NCBI GenBank assembly: GCA_903918705.1
Contig: CAIXFP010000007.1
Location: 1-5,715 of the forward strand
From: an uncultured Pseudomonadota bacterium
Lineage (GTDB): Bacteria > Pseudomonadota > Gammaproteobacteria > Burkholderiales > Thiobacillaceae
DNA: 5,715 bases
Direction: 5' to 3'
Part shown: piece after piece, positions 1-5,082 of the stretch
How the letters are laid out: each line of letters starts with the position of its first letter
How positions within the stretch are numbered: position 1 is the first letter of the stretch
Made by a program: the position numbers and the translations under genes
The notes under the pieces: generated by a model
Databases searched by the model: none
Told to the model about the DNA's origin: nothing
The model's input: only the letters and a program-made list of their open reading frames with translations

Positions 1-300
1 AGCCTGGAGTTGGTGGAAACCCATGCCGCACCCGCTGCGGAAACCAGCGAGGAAGCCGCCGCCGCTTCGTCGCGGCGCCGCCGCAACCGCAATCGCAGTG
101 GTGCGGCCGCTCCGGCGGAGCCGTTGGTGATGGTGGAAACCCAGCACGAAAAAGTGGCCGAGCCCGATTCGGTCGCGGCCACGCCGGCTGAATGGGGCCC
201 GCCCTCCAACCCGCGTCGCCGTGCCCGCCCGCAACCCGCCGAGCAGGCCGCGGAACCGCTGGTGTTGGTGGAAACCAGGCCGGGCGACAGCGCACCCTGA
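1..300 (+). CDS. rne: Ribonuclease E, C-terminal tail (5' end outside window)
   Basis: This is the last 99 codons of a gene that begins before the window; the frame is open from base 1 and ends at TGA 298-300. No catalytic domain is visible. What is seen is a low-complexity, Ala/Pro/Glu-rich tail with an Arg-rich patch (SRRRRNRNR, around residues 22-30 of the fragment) and three copies of an L-V-x-V-E-T-like motif: LELVET at the start, EPLVMVETQ in the middle and EPLVLVETR just before the C-terminus. From family knowledge, betaproteobacterial RNase E proteins end in disordered Arg-rich RNA-binding segments and an LVxVET(R) motif. RNase E is the membrane-associated endoribonuclease that starts mRNA decay and processes rRNA and tRNA, and its tail is the platform for RNA and degradosome partners. 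A strong terminator follows 22 bp after the stop, so this is the end of the transcript. The call rests on the tail only; a ribosome-biogenesis or other Arg-rich protein is a less likely alternative. Confidence 0.82.
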   Translation, partial: SLELVETHAAPAAETSEEAAAASSRRRRNRNRSGAAAPAEPLVMVETQHEKVAEPDSVAATPAEWGPPSNPRRRARPQPAEQAAEPLVLVETRPGDSAP

Positions 301-321
301 CCTGGCTCGACCAGCACCCTG

Positions 322-347
322 AAAAAGCCGGCACATGCCGGCTTTTT
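322..347 (+). terminator. Rho-independent terminator after RNase E
   Basis: There is a perfect 12-bp inverted repeat, AAAAAGCCGGCA / TGCCGGCTTTTT, separated by only two bases. The GC core is GCCGGCA/TGCCGGC, with an A-run before it and a T-run after it. It starts 22 bp downstream of the RNase E stop. The symmetric A and T tracts would let it act in both directions, which would also shield the RNase E gene from transcription coming from the right. Confidence 0.9.
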
Positions 348-447
348 CACGTCTTTGCTGGCCGCGCGGCGACGTCGCTCCCCATGGTCGCGGCCTGGTG
401 CGAGGCCCGTCGGTTCCCGCTCCGAAGCGTGGCGGAACCCTTGTCCG

Positions 448-480
448 GGCCATGGCAATACAATAAGTAATGTCATGGCC
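448..480. repeat. Inverted repeat upstream of the transposase
   Basis: The 7-bp arms GGCCATG (448-454) and CATGGCC (474-480) enclose an AT-rich 19-base interior (455-473) that includes TACAAT at 459-464. The structure lies just before the IS630-type transposase start at 497. It could be part of the left end of the element or a control site for the transposase. No matching terminal repeat was found on the right side, so neither role is established. Confidence 0.35.
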
Positions 481-496
481 GTGGTAGGATGACGGC

Positions 497-1396
497 ATGA
501 AATGCAAACGACTTTCAGACGGCCGCAGCCTTGATCACCGCGCTTTACAGACAATGCGGCAGCATGCAGTGATGGCGGTGGGACAAGGAGAAACGGCGAC
601 GAATGTGGCCAATGCACTGGGTGTGAATGTCCGCAGTGTGTTTCGCTGGTTGGCGGATTACGCAACGGGAGGACACACAGCGCTGCGGGCAAAACCGATA
701 CCCGGACGCCCGCAAAAGGTGACACCCGACGAGATGCGCTGGCTGGTGCAAACCATCAAGGACGAGACGCCACGGCAGTACCAGTTTGAACATGCGCTCT
801 GGACCCTGGCCTCGGTAGGCGAAATTCTGGCCCTGCGCCGCGGCAAGCGCCTGTCCAGGGGCTCCCTCGACCGGCTGCTGCGCATACTGGGATACACCGC
901 GCGGAAACCCTTGTCTCGGGCCTGGCGGCAGGACACGGAGGCGCTGAGACGGTGGCAGGCCGAGGAACTTCCAACGATCCGTGCCCAGGCCAGGGCGGCG
1001 GGCGCGGTGATCTACTTCGCGGACGAAACGGAAATTCGCGCGGGCCCACATGGGAGCATGCCCGTGGCACCGTCGAACCCGACGCCCGCCCCCACGGCGA
1101 CCGCTCTGCACATGATTTCAGCGGTGAGCGCGCGAGGCGACCTCCGTTTCATGGCGCATCAAGGCAACGTCGCCGCCGGCGTCTTCCGAGCCTTTCTGGA
1201 ACGCCTCATGGTGGGAGCCGGACAGCCCATCTACCTCGTGCTGGATGCCCACCCGATCCACAAGGCCGGACTGGTCACGGATTTCGTCGCCGCACAGGAG
1301 GGCCGCTTAAGGCTCTTTTATCTGCCACCGCTTTCGCCACCCCGGAAACCCGAGAGCCAGGCGGGAGTGGGCATTGCGGGCCAACCTGGAAACTGA
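497..1396 (+). CDS. IS630-family transposase, C-terminus frameshifted (probable pseudogene)
   Basis: The 299-residue product has the IS630 layout. Residues 13-60 form a helix-turn-helix with the typical wording GETATNVANALGVNVRSVFRW, followed by the linker PGRPQKVTPDE (69-79). The RNase H-like DDE domain shows the first catalytic Asp in VIYFADETEI (D176) and the second in IYLVLDAHPIH (D250). The family signature LPPLSP appears at 276-281, but the expected Asn-Pro and the third catalytic Glu do not follow in this frame; the protein ends in an unrelated Gly/Gln-rich tail. In the neighbouring frame, after one base of the C-run 1340-1343 is dropped, an Asn-Pro appears at exactly the usual distance, then EW and ANLE, ending at TGA 1410-1412. 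The simplest reading is a one-base insertion that removed the third catalytic residue, so the enzyme is probably inactive. Programmed frameshifting is the alternative. The start ATG has AGGA (486-489) 7 bases upstream. Confidence 0.88.
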   Translation: MKCKRLSDGRSLDHRALQTMRQHAVMAVGQGETATNVANALGVNVRSVFRWLADYATGGHTALRAKPIPGRPQKVTPDEMRWLVQTIKDETPRQYQFEHALWTLASVGEILALRRGKRLSRGSLDRLLRILGYTARKPLSRAWRQDTEALRRWQAEELPTIRAQARAAGAVIYFADETEIRAGPHGSMPVAPSNPTPAPTATALHMISAVSARGDLRFMAHQGNVAAGVFRAFLERLMVGAGQPIYLVLDAHPIHKAGLVTDFVAAQEGRLRLFYLPPLSPPRKPESQAGVGIAGQPGN

Positions 1397-1533
1397 CTTT
1401 CCGCGAACCTGAACGGGAGTGCCGGTCGAGGGACGAAGCCCCACGCCGGCAGCCCGGGCAGGCAGTGGCGAGGCACGCCGCGCGGCGATCGACTCGGGGC
1501 AAGCAGACGGCGACGCCAAACTCCGACAGGCCG

Positions 1534-1698
1534 CTAGGACTTGCGGCTATTGAGAAAACCGATCCGGTCGATCCTCAGCGAATAACGCTCCACATGGCGT
1601 GCGCCGCAATGCTTGCAGGCGAACACCTTGTCCTTGTCGAGCATGCCAATCAGCTTGTAGTCATGGCTACCCAGCGAACATTTGACTGCCTGCAACAT
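1534..1698 (-). CDS. Small Cys/His (zinc-ribbon-like) protein, 54 aa
   Basis: The reading frame runs from ATG (1698-1696) to TAG (1536-1534). The product begins MLQAVKCSLGSHDYKLIG and continues with FACKHCGARHVERYSL and a basic end, FLNSRKS. Cys7, His12, Cys28 and Cys31 form a C-x4-H ... C-x2-C arrangement. This is the pattern of tiny zinc-ribbon proteins in which a C-x-L-G-x-H-x-Y start is followed by a CxxC-G knuckle; it recalls small phage proteins of the DUF1660 type, but that is resemblance only. Support for a real gene: a perfect AGGAGG ends 7 bases before the ATG, the stop is clean, and the Cys/His spacing is sensible. It lies 164 bp beyond the end of the methyltransferase gene on the same strand and is probably a separate unit. 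The substrate and partner are unknown; metal or nucleic-acid binding is inferred from the Cys/His motif. Confidence 0.72.
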   Translation of the reverse strand: MLQAVKCSLGSHDYKLIGMLDKDKVFACKHCGARHVERYSLRIDRIGFLNSRKS

Positions 1699-1705
1699 GC
1701 GATGT

Positions 1706-1711
1706 CCTCCT
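1706..1711 (-). promoter_or_regulatory. Ribosome binding site AGGAGG for the small Cys/His protein
   Basis: CCTCCT on the plus strand reads AGGAGG on the minus strand, with a 7-base spacer to the ATG at 1698. It fixes the start of this short gene and is the main argument that the frame is translated. Confidence 0.75.
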
Positions 1712-1862
1712 CATGTAGCGCATTTCAGAACCGGGCTCGGAGCGGCGAAAGGCGCTGTCGGTAATGTGAACAATGCCGGCCGCGGCAGCACACTACACGA
1801 ATCACGGCCATCCGCCGGCGCAAAATGAACGCCATCGTGCCGGCTCCATCCATCGCGCCACG

Positions 1863-2729
1863 CTACCGGGTGCCGACGATCACCGTCGCCGTGGAACGCA
1901 AGCGAATACCGCCGTCATCGCGCGGGGTTCGCCGCGCCTGATGCAGCACCTCGGCCTTGATCTTTTCCCGCGTGGCCGCGTCCACCTTGGCCAGGCCGGC
2001 CACCACGGGCGCGGCGACATCATTCATGAACGTCCAGTAATGCTCCGGCGATTCATGCAGCATGTCCGTCGCCACCTCCTCCTCATGGACATCCTTAAGG
2101 CCGGACTCGATGAACACCTCCCGCATGTACCCGGTACCCGCGCACCGGAACAGGCCCGGCGAGCCCGGCGGTGGCGCGGGCAGATCCACATGCCGGGCTA
2201 TCGTCCCCAGGATGGTCGTCGCCCAGGGGTTCTTCAGCGGATCGCTCCAGATCGCGGCGCAGACCCGCGCCCCGGGCCTGGCTACCCGCACGAACTCGCG
2301 GTTGGCGATGCCGATGTCCGGAAAAAACATATAGCCGAAGCGGCACAACACCGCGTCGAAACTCGCATCGGCGAAAGGCAGCGCGCCGGTCTCGCAAACC
2401 CGCGTCTCCACGTTGTCCAGGCCGCGCAGCGCCACATGCTCGCTGGCCACCGCCAGCATATGCTCGGCCAGATCGGTGAGCGTCACGCGGCCGCGCGGCA
2501 CCCGCCGCGCGGCGGTCAACCCCGGCTCGCCGGTGCCGGTCGCGATGTCCAGCACATGGGCATCCTCCCGCAGCCCCGCCTTCCGGAGCATCGCCTCGCC
2601 GAACGGCGCCAGCCAGGAGAGAGCCATCCCGTCCCACTTCTTCCAGCCGGCGGCGAAGCGCTCCCAGGTGTCGTGTTGCTGCTCCCTGATTTCCTCGAAC
2701 CGCGCTGACATCTTCAATTCTGTATTCAT
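1863..2729 (-). CDS. Class I SAM-dependent methyltransferase
   Basis: The 288-residue protein has a Rossmann-type methyltransferase core. Motif I is VLDIATGTGEPG (residues 59-70), the glycine-rich loop that holds S-adenosylmethionine. The acidic Asp86 in TLTDLAEHML is the expected ribose-hydroxyl ligand after strand 2. ALPFADASFDAVLCRFG (116-132) is motif II/III of the UbiE/COQ5-like Methyltransf_11/25 group, followed by a post-motif RPGARVCAAIW (151-161). The C-terminal third (about 190-288) probably forms the substrate lid and gives no clue to the substrate. A small cytosolic molecule is more likely than DNA or protein, but that is inference. There is no signal peptide or membrane segment. 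The start at 2729 is chosen because AGGAGG lies 8 bases upstream; Met7 is a weaker alternative. The gene stands alone, with no overlapping partner. It is not ubiE itself as far as can be judged, since the neighbours are unrelated to quinone synthesis. Confidence 0.92.
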   Translation of the reverse strand: MNTELKMSARFEEIREQQHDTWERFAAGWKKWDGMALSWLAPFGEAMLRKAGLREDAHVLDIATGTGEPGLTAARRVPRGRVTLTDLAEHMLAVASEHVALRGLDNVETRVCETGALPFADASFDAVLCRFGYMFFPDIGIANREFVRVARPGARVCAAIWSDPLKNPWATTILGTIARHVDLPAPPPGSPGLFRCAGTGYMREVFIESGLKDVHEEEVATDMLHESPEHYWTFMNDVAAPVVAGLAKVDAATREKIKAEVLHQARRTPRDDGGIRLRSTATVIVGTR

Positions 2730-2737
2730 GTTTACCG

Positions 2738-2743
2738 CCTCCT
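2738..2743 (-). promoter_or_regulatory. Ribosome binding site AGGAGG for the methyltransferase
   Basis: A minus-strand AGGAGG with an 8-base spacer to the ATG at 2729 selects that start over the internal Met7. The flanking word CATGAGGAGG is also found before the small Cys/His gene at 1706. Confidence 0.8.
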
Positions 2744-2768
2744 CATGGGTGATTTATGGATACACACA

Positions 2769-2782
2769 AAACCAATTTGTTT
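2769..2782. promoter_or_regulatory. Near-palindrome in the methyltransferase leader (possible operator)
   Basis: AAACCAATTTGTTT is a 14-base dyad with a single mismatched pair. It lies 40 bases upstream of the methyltransferase start, in the only AT-rich part of the leader, where a promoter would be expected. It could bind a dimeric repressor. No regulator gene is present next to it, so the role is speculative. Confidence 0.3.
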
Positions 2783-2858
2783 ACGTCATTGCGCGTTCGT
2801 CTGATGATTACAAACCCCCGACTGCATGAACTTAAATCCGGCAGTTGAAACCGCAAGC

Positions 2859-2894
2859 CGTAGGTTGGGCAAAGCGCAGCGTGCCCAACCTACG
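2859..2894. repeat. REP-like palindrome, intact copy 1
   Basis: The 13-bp arms CGTAGGTTGGGCA and TGCCCAACCTACG pair perfectly around the 10-base loop AAGCGCAGCG. The same core recurs twice on the right side of the window (5090-5121 in inverted orientation, 5188-5215 degenerate). Palindromes with a GTAGGTTGGGC arm are scattered between genes in many proteobacterial genomes. It sits 130 bp upstream of the methyltransferase start and beyond the end of the permease gene, between two minus-strand genes. Confidence 0.85.
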
Positions 2895-2906
2895 CTGACT
2901 CACCCG

Positions 2907-2991
2907 GCAAGGTAGAGCGGAAAAGCAGCTTTATCGCGCCTTCCGCCAATTTTTTGGGCATACGGCGGATAGCGCCGGAAAAAAAGCCGGC
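2907..2991 (+). repeat. 85-bp intergenic repeat, copy A
   Basis: This is a direct repeat of the sequence at 3950-4035. The two share the order GCAAGGTAG, CGGAAAAGC, an exact 20-base block (2928-2947 here), then GGCGGAT, CGCCGG, an A-run and GCCGGC. Copy A is the more worn: its central stem keeps only TTCCGCC against GGCGGAT. It has a second possible stem in which ACGGCGGAT (2962-2970) pairs with ATCCGCCGT (2994-3002), with an inner GCCGG/CCGGC stem around an A7G loop. It lies 38 bp beyond the stop of the permease gene. On the minus strand its T-run hairpin could help to end that transcript. Confidence 0.8.
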
Positions 2992-3028
2992 CCATCCGCC
3001 GTGCGCGTGGTGATGGCCAATTCAATCA

Positions 3029-3784
3029 TCACAACAGCCTGGCCCAGAATTCACTTTTCATGATCAACATACACCCGCTCGCGCAGAGCAGCAGGCCGAC
3101 GAACTTAAGCATTTGCGCCTGCGTAAGTCCGACATGGATGCGGTTACCGATATACAGACCCAATACCATCATTGGAAGCGAAAGCAGCAGCAGCGTAATC
3201 AAATGCGCTTGCAGCAAAAGCCCAGCCACCAGAAAGACCGCCAAACGCACCATGCTTTCCACGAAAACCAACGCGGAAAATGACGAACGCAATGCCGACT
3301 TGTCGTGCAAACGATGTGTCAAATAAATGATGTAGGGTGGTCCGCTGGTATTGAACAACGCTCCCGCCATGCCGCCGGAAATACCGGCCGGAATCGCCCA
3401 TAGACGGGATATGGGGCTATCGCCACGCAAACCAGCAAGGCTACGAATGCCAAAAACGAGCACGAATCCCCCCAGCGCGGCAAGCAGGGCAAATTTTGGC
3501 AGCTTGAGCAACAAAAACGTCCCCAGAACAATTCCGACGACGCCAAAAGGCAGCACCGTCAGCAATTCACGCCAATCGACCTGCCGCCGGGAATTTCGTC
3601 CTCCCAACAAACCCAAGGTCGCGGCCATGTTCAGTATCAGGATGTAAGGCACGATAAAGCGCAACTCCATGAAATGGGCCAACAGGGGAACCGCCACGAG
3701 ACCGGAGCCGAAACCGGTCAGCCCATAGACAAGATAGGCAAAAAAAATAATGAGCGATGCATACAACATGGTCTCGAAGGACAT
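3029..3784 (-). CDS. TauE/SafE-family sulfite/organoanion exporter-like membrane protein
   Basis: The 251-residue, strongly hydrophobic protein fits about eight membrane helices (near residues 6-37, 43-61, 73-93, 97-116, 130-155, 169-191, 195-213 and 226-243). It shows the two internal half-repeats of the TauE/SafE (DUF81) family. The first half has YGLTGFGSGLVAVPLL (20-35). The second has GISGGMAGALFNTSGPP (134-150), where Gly-rich turns and the Asn-Thr-Ser-Gly-Pro-Pro stretch are family hallmarks. Charged loops such as GGRNSRRQVDWRE (61-73) separate the helices. Family members sit in the inner membrane and are linked to export of sulfite, sulfoacetate or related small anions; the true substrate here cannot be read from sequence. 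No sulfur-metabolism gene is adjacent. The length is normal. The start at 3784 gives a complete first helix, although no good Shine-Dalgarno is present (only a GGGTG-like stretch). By eye the gene is less GC-rich than its neighbours, and similar 85-bp repeats flank it, which suggests acquisition as a unit. Confidence 0.94.
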   Translation of the reverse strand: MSFETMLYASLIIFFAYLVYGLTGFGSGLVAVPLLAHFMELRFIVPYILILNMAATLGLLGGRNSRRQVDWRELLTVLPFGVVGIVLGTFLLLKLPKFALLAALGGFVLVFGIRSLAGLRGDSPISRLWAIPAGISGGMAGALFNTSGPPYIIYLTHRLHDKSALRSSFSALVFVESMVRLAVFLVAGLLLQAHLITLLLLSLPMMVLGLYIGNRIHVGLTQAQMLKFVGLLLCASGCMLIMKSEFWARLL

Positions 3785-3949
3785 TGAAACACCCGGTTAA
3801 TTGGCTTTATGCCGTTTTCAGTCGTTGACGACAGCAAGCATGAATGCCATGGCCAATAACGGCGTGACCCAGCGCGGAATATGCGCCGACGAAGGTGTCG
3901 CTTCGTTCGCGATAAATGTTTAGACCTCCTGCCTGCTACTCGGGCTGTA
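3785..3949. other. Leader of the permease gene; possible eroded small ORF
   Basis: No supported gene is present. A perfect minus-strand AGGAGG (3930-3925) is followed after 7 bases by ATT (3917-3915) rather than a normal start codon. The frame from that ATT stays open for 36 codons to TAA (3809-3807). The adjacent minus-strand frame reads TPSSAHIPRWVTPLL then AMAFMLAVVND before a stop, a short hydrophobic run without a start codon. GTCGTTGACGAC (3821-3832) is a small perfect palindrome about 37 bases upstream of the permease start. The stretch may be a decayed small gene or merely the permease leader. Confidence 0.3.
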
Positions 3950-4035
3950 GCAAGGTAGGACGGAAAAGCGGCTTTATCGCGCCTTCCGCCGAATGTTGGA
4001 CATTCGGCGGATAACGCCGGCAAAAAGACGCCGGC
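3950..4035 (+). repeat. 86-bp intergenic repeat, copy B
   Basis: This is the better preserved partner of 2907-2991, in the same orientation. It has a perfect 10-bp stem, CCGCCGAATG (3986-3995) with CATTCGGCGG (4001-4010), around the loop TTGGA. The block GCAAGGTAG followed by CGGAAAAGC leads in, and CGCCGG, an A-run and GCCGGC close it. It shares an exact 20-base block with copy A (3971-3990). Its intact stem suggests a structured, mobile or REP-like element rather than a simple duplication. Confidence 0.82.
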
Positions 4036-4142
4036 TCGCATGCCCTACGCGAACTGGCGAATGTCATGACTTTCCAACCCCCGTCGCTGCTTCGAACCTC
4101 GCCCCACCCATTCAGTCCTTCACCATCGCCCCACAAACCTCC

Positions 4143-4324
4143 GCTGACGGAGGAAAAAGCTTCGTCATTGCTGAAAAAAGCAGCAGCATCCGAGGACAAA
4201 GCTCCGCTGTTGCTGAAAAAAGCAGCAGCATCCGAGGACAGAGCTTCACGATTGCTGAAAAAAGCATCAACCACGGAGGGAAAAGCTCCGCCATCGCTGA
4301 AAAAAGCAGCAATGGCGGAGCTTT
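4143..4324 (+). repeat. 42-bp minisatellite (three full and two partial units)
   Basis: Full units start at 4170, 4212 and 4254, and a fourth starts at 4296, giving an exact 42-base period. A 27-base partial unit precedes them (4143-4169). Each full unit opens with GCTGAAAAAAGC; units 1 and 2 are identical over their first 29 bases. The period is a multiple of three, so several frames on both strands are open: LLKKAAASEDKAP repeats from ATG 4066 (+), IAEKSSSIRGQS repeats in another plus frame, and AAAFFSN repeats on the minus strand. None has a clear Shine-Dalgarno. In unit 2 the bases GCTGTTGCT (4206-4214) and AGCAGCAGC (4221-4229) can form a stem with a GAAAAA loop. It is best described as a non-coding tandem repeat unless comparison shows otherwise. 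There are no unique spacers, so it is not a CRISPR. Confidence 0.85.
4282..4324 (-). terminator. Long hairpin at the end of the minisatellite, possible terminator of the hypothetical gene
   Basis: AAAGCTCCGCCAT (4282-4294) and ATGGCGGAGCTTT (4312-4324) pair perfectly over 13 bp. The 17-base loop itself contains GCT-GAAAAA-AGC. On the minus strand the hairpin begins 76 bases after the stop of the conserved hypothetical gene and ends in GGAGCTTTTCC, a short T-run. This fits a weak intrinsic terminator for that gene. The right arm is not part of the ordinary 42-bp unit. Confidence 0.45.
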
Positions 4325-4400
4325 GAGTGGGAACGGCGCTGCCCGGAGCGAGGAGGTTCCCCGCCGGGCCGCCGCTCATGGAGATTGCGGCCACGCACTC

Positions 4401-4883
4401 TCAGGCCTTGGCCGCCGGCTTGGCGGCGCTGATTCGGCCGGCGAAGCGTTGGCCCAGGTCGTCGGCAATGGCTTGGGCGCCGGGGACGCGGGAGCGGGCG
4501 GCGGCCTTGACCGCGTTGTAGTAGGTCAGAGCAGCGCCATAGGCTTCGGCGCCGGCGGCCAGGATGCTGTCGTCCAGGTTGCTGGTGATCTGGGCCAGGG
4601 GGCGGGCGAAGGTGGAGAGGATTTCCACGGCGCCGATGTCCCGGTCCATTTCGTCCAGGTCCAGATAGCCGGGCCGGCCGGCGTCCGCCCGGGCGTAGCT
4701 GGCGGCCTTGCGCACGAAGGCGACGGATTTGTCGCCCATCTTGGGCAGGCTGCTGCGGTCCTCCGGGGCAAGGGCGATGAGGTGGGGCATCAACTTGTCC
4801 TGCAAGACCTGGATGGCGGCCGCGATGGCTTGCTGGTCGGCGTCGGGAAGTTCGAGGCTGATGCGGTTGACGTTGTTGTCCAT
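4401..4883 (-). CDS. Conserved hypothetical protein, 160 aa
   Basis: I recognise the general look of a conserved bacterial protein of unknown function but can assign no activity. The product begins MDNNVNRISLELPDADQQ, followed by a helical stretch. It then has the motif LPKMGDKSVAFVRKA (46-60), which in similar proteins appears as LPKMGDKS near the middle. Next come an acidic segment YLDLDEMDRDIG (73-84) and long Ala-rich helices with LAQITSNLDDSILAAGAEAY (96-115). It ends in DDLGQRF and a basic Ala/Lys tail (AAKPAAKA). There is no signal peptide, membrane segment or catalytic motif, so it is probably a soluble, all-helical cytosolic protein. The frame is open further upstream, but the start at 4883 is chosen because AAGGAGGG lies directly before it; upstream residues are Arg/Pro-rich and look like read-through of intergenic DNA. 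It is a single gene, divergent from lipA with 468 bp between them. Confidence 0.86.
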   Translation of the reverse strand: MDNNVNRISLELPDADQQAIAAAIQVLQDKLMPHLIALAPEDRSSLPKMGDKSVAFVRKAASYARADAGRPGYLDLDEMDRDIGAVEILSTFARPLAQITSNLDDSILAAGAEAYGAALTYYNAVKAAARSRVPGAQAIADDLGQRFAGRISAAKPAAKA

Positions 4884-4889
4884 GATGGA

Positions 4890-4897
4890 CCCTCCTT
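4890..4897 (-). promoter_or_regulatory. Ribosome binding site AAGGAGGG of the conserved hypothetical gene
   Basis: The minus-strand AAGGAGGG has its AGGAGG core at 4896-4891 and a 7-base spacer to ATG 4883. It decides the start against the longer open frame that extends to about 5264. Confidence 0.85.
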
Positions 4898-5082
4898 GGG
4901 TTGGTCTGGTCGATGACGGGTGTGGCTGGCACCGTGGCAAGGCGGCGCGGGAGCGCCGAAACCCGGTTTCCGGTTGGGTGGCGGGTCCGTGCTGACGGTG
5001 GCGGGCATTGTTTTTCATAGGCACCGTATTTGCAACTTGTTTCATCCCGGAATCCGTGGTTGCGAGGATGAAATGGGAGGCG

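Larger units (their letters stand above)
448..1412 (+). mobile_element. IS630-family insertion sequence remnant
   Basis: The element is defined by the transposase gene; its outer borders are approximate. The left limit is placed at the inverted repeat before the gene, and the right limit at the stop of the shifted frame. IS630-family elements normally carry short terminal inverted repeats and duplicate a TA target. I compared the leader (about 440-497) with 1390-1560 by eye and found no matching inverted repeat, which suggests the right end has decayed or been lost. The element sits between the RNase E terminator and a set of minus-strand accessory genes. Confidence 0.6.

Noticed and set aside
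441..464. Promoter TTGTCC ... TACAAT before the transposase
   Set aside because: The spacing is only 12 bases, too short for a standard sigma-70 promoter.
952..1764. Long plus-strand frame of 270 codons overlapping the transposase and the region after it
   Set aside because: The product is Arg/Gly/Pro-rich with no motifs. The part over the transposase is its shadow and the right part lies antisense to the small Cys/His gene.
1814..1844. Terminator beyond the methyltransferase gene (two GCCGGC words)
   Set aside because: GCCGGC is self-complementary, the loop is 19 bases and no T-run follows, so there is no real case for a terminator.
1773..2708. Plus-strand frame of 311 codons
   Set aside because: It is the antisense shadow of the methyltransferase; rich in His/Arg/Pro with no domain, whereas the minus strand has clear SAM-binding motifs.
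4143..4324. CRISPR array
   Set aside because: Units are contiguous 42-bp repeats without unique spacers, and no cas gene is nearby.
3936..4394. Minus-strand frame of 152 codons with AAFFSN repeats
   Set aside because: The GTG start has no good ribosome binding site and the frame runs through both the minisatellite and repeat copy B. Kept only as part of the minisatellite finding.
3993..4916. Plus-strand frame of 307 codons through the minisatellite and the hypothetical gene
   Set aside because: Its right two-thirds are the antisense shadow of the hypothetical gene, and there is no Shine-Dalgarno at its start.
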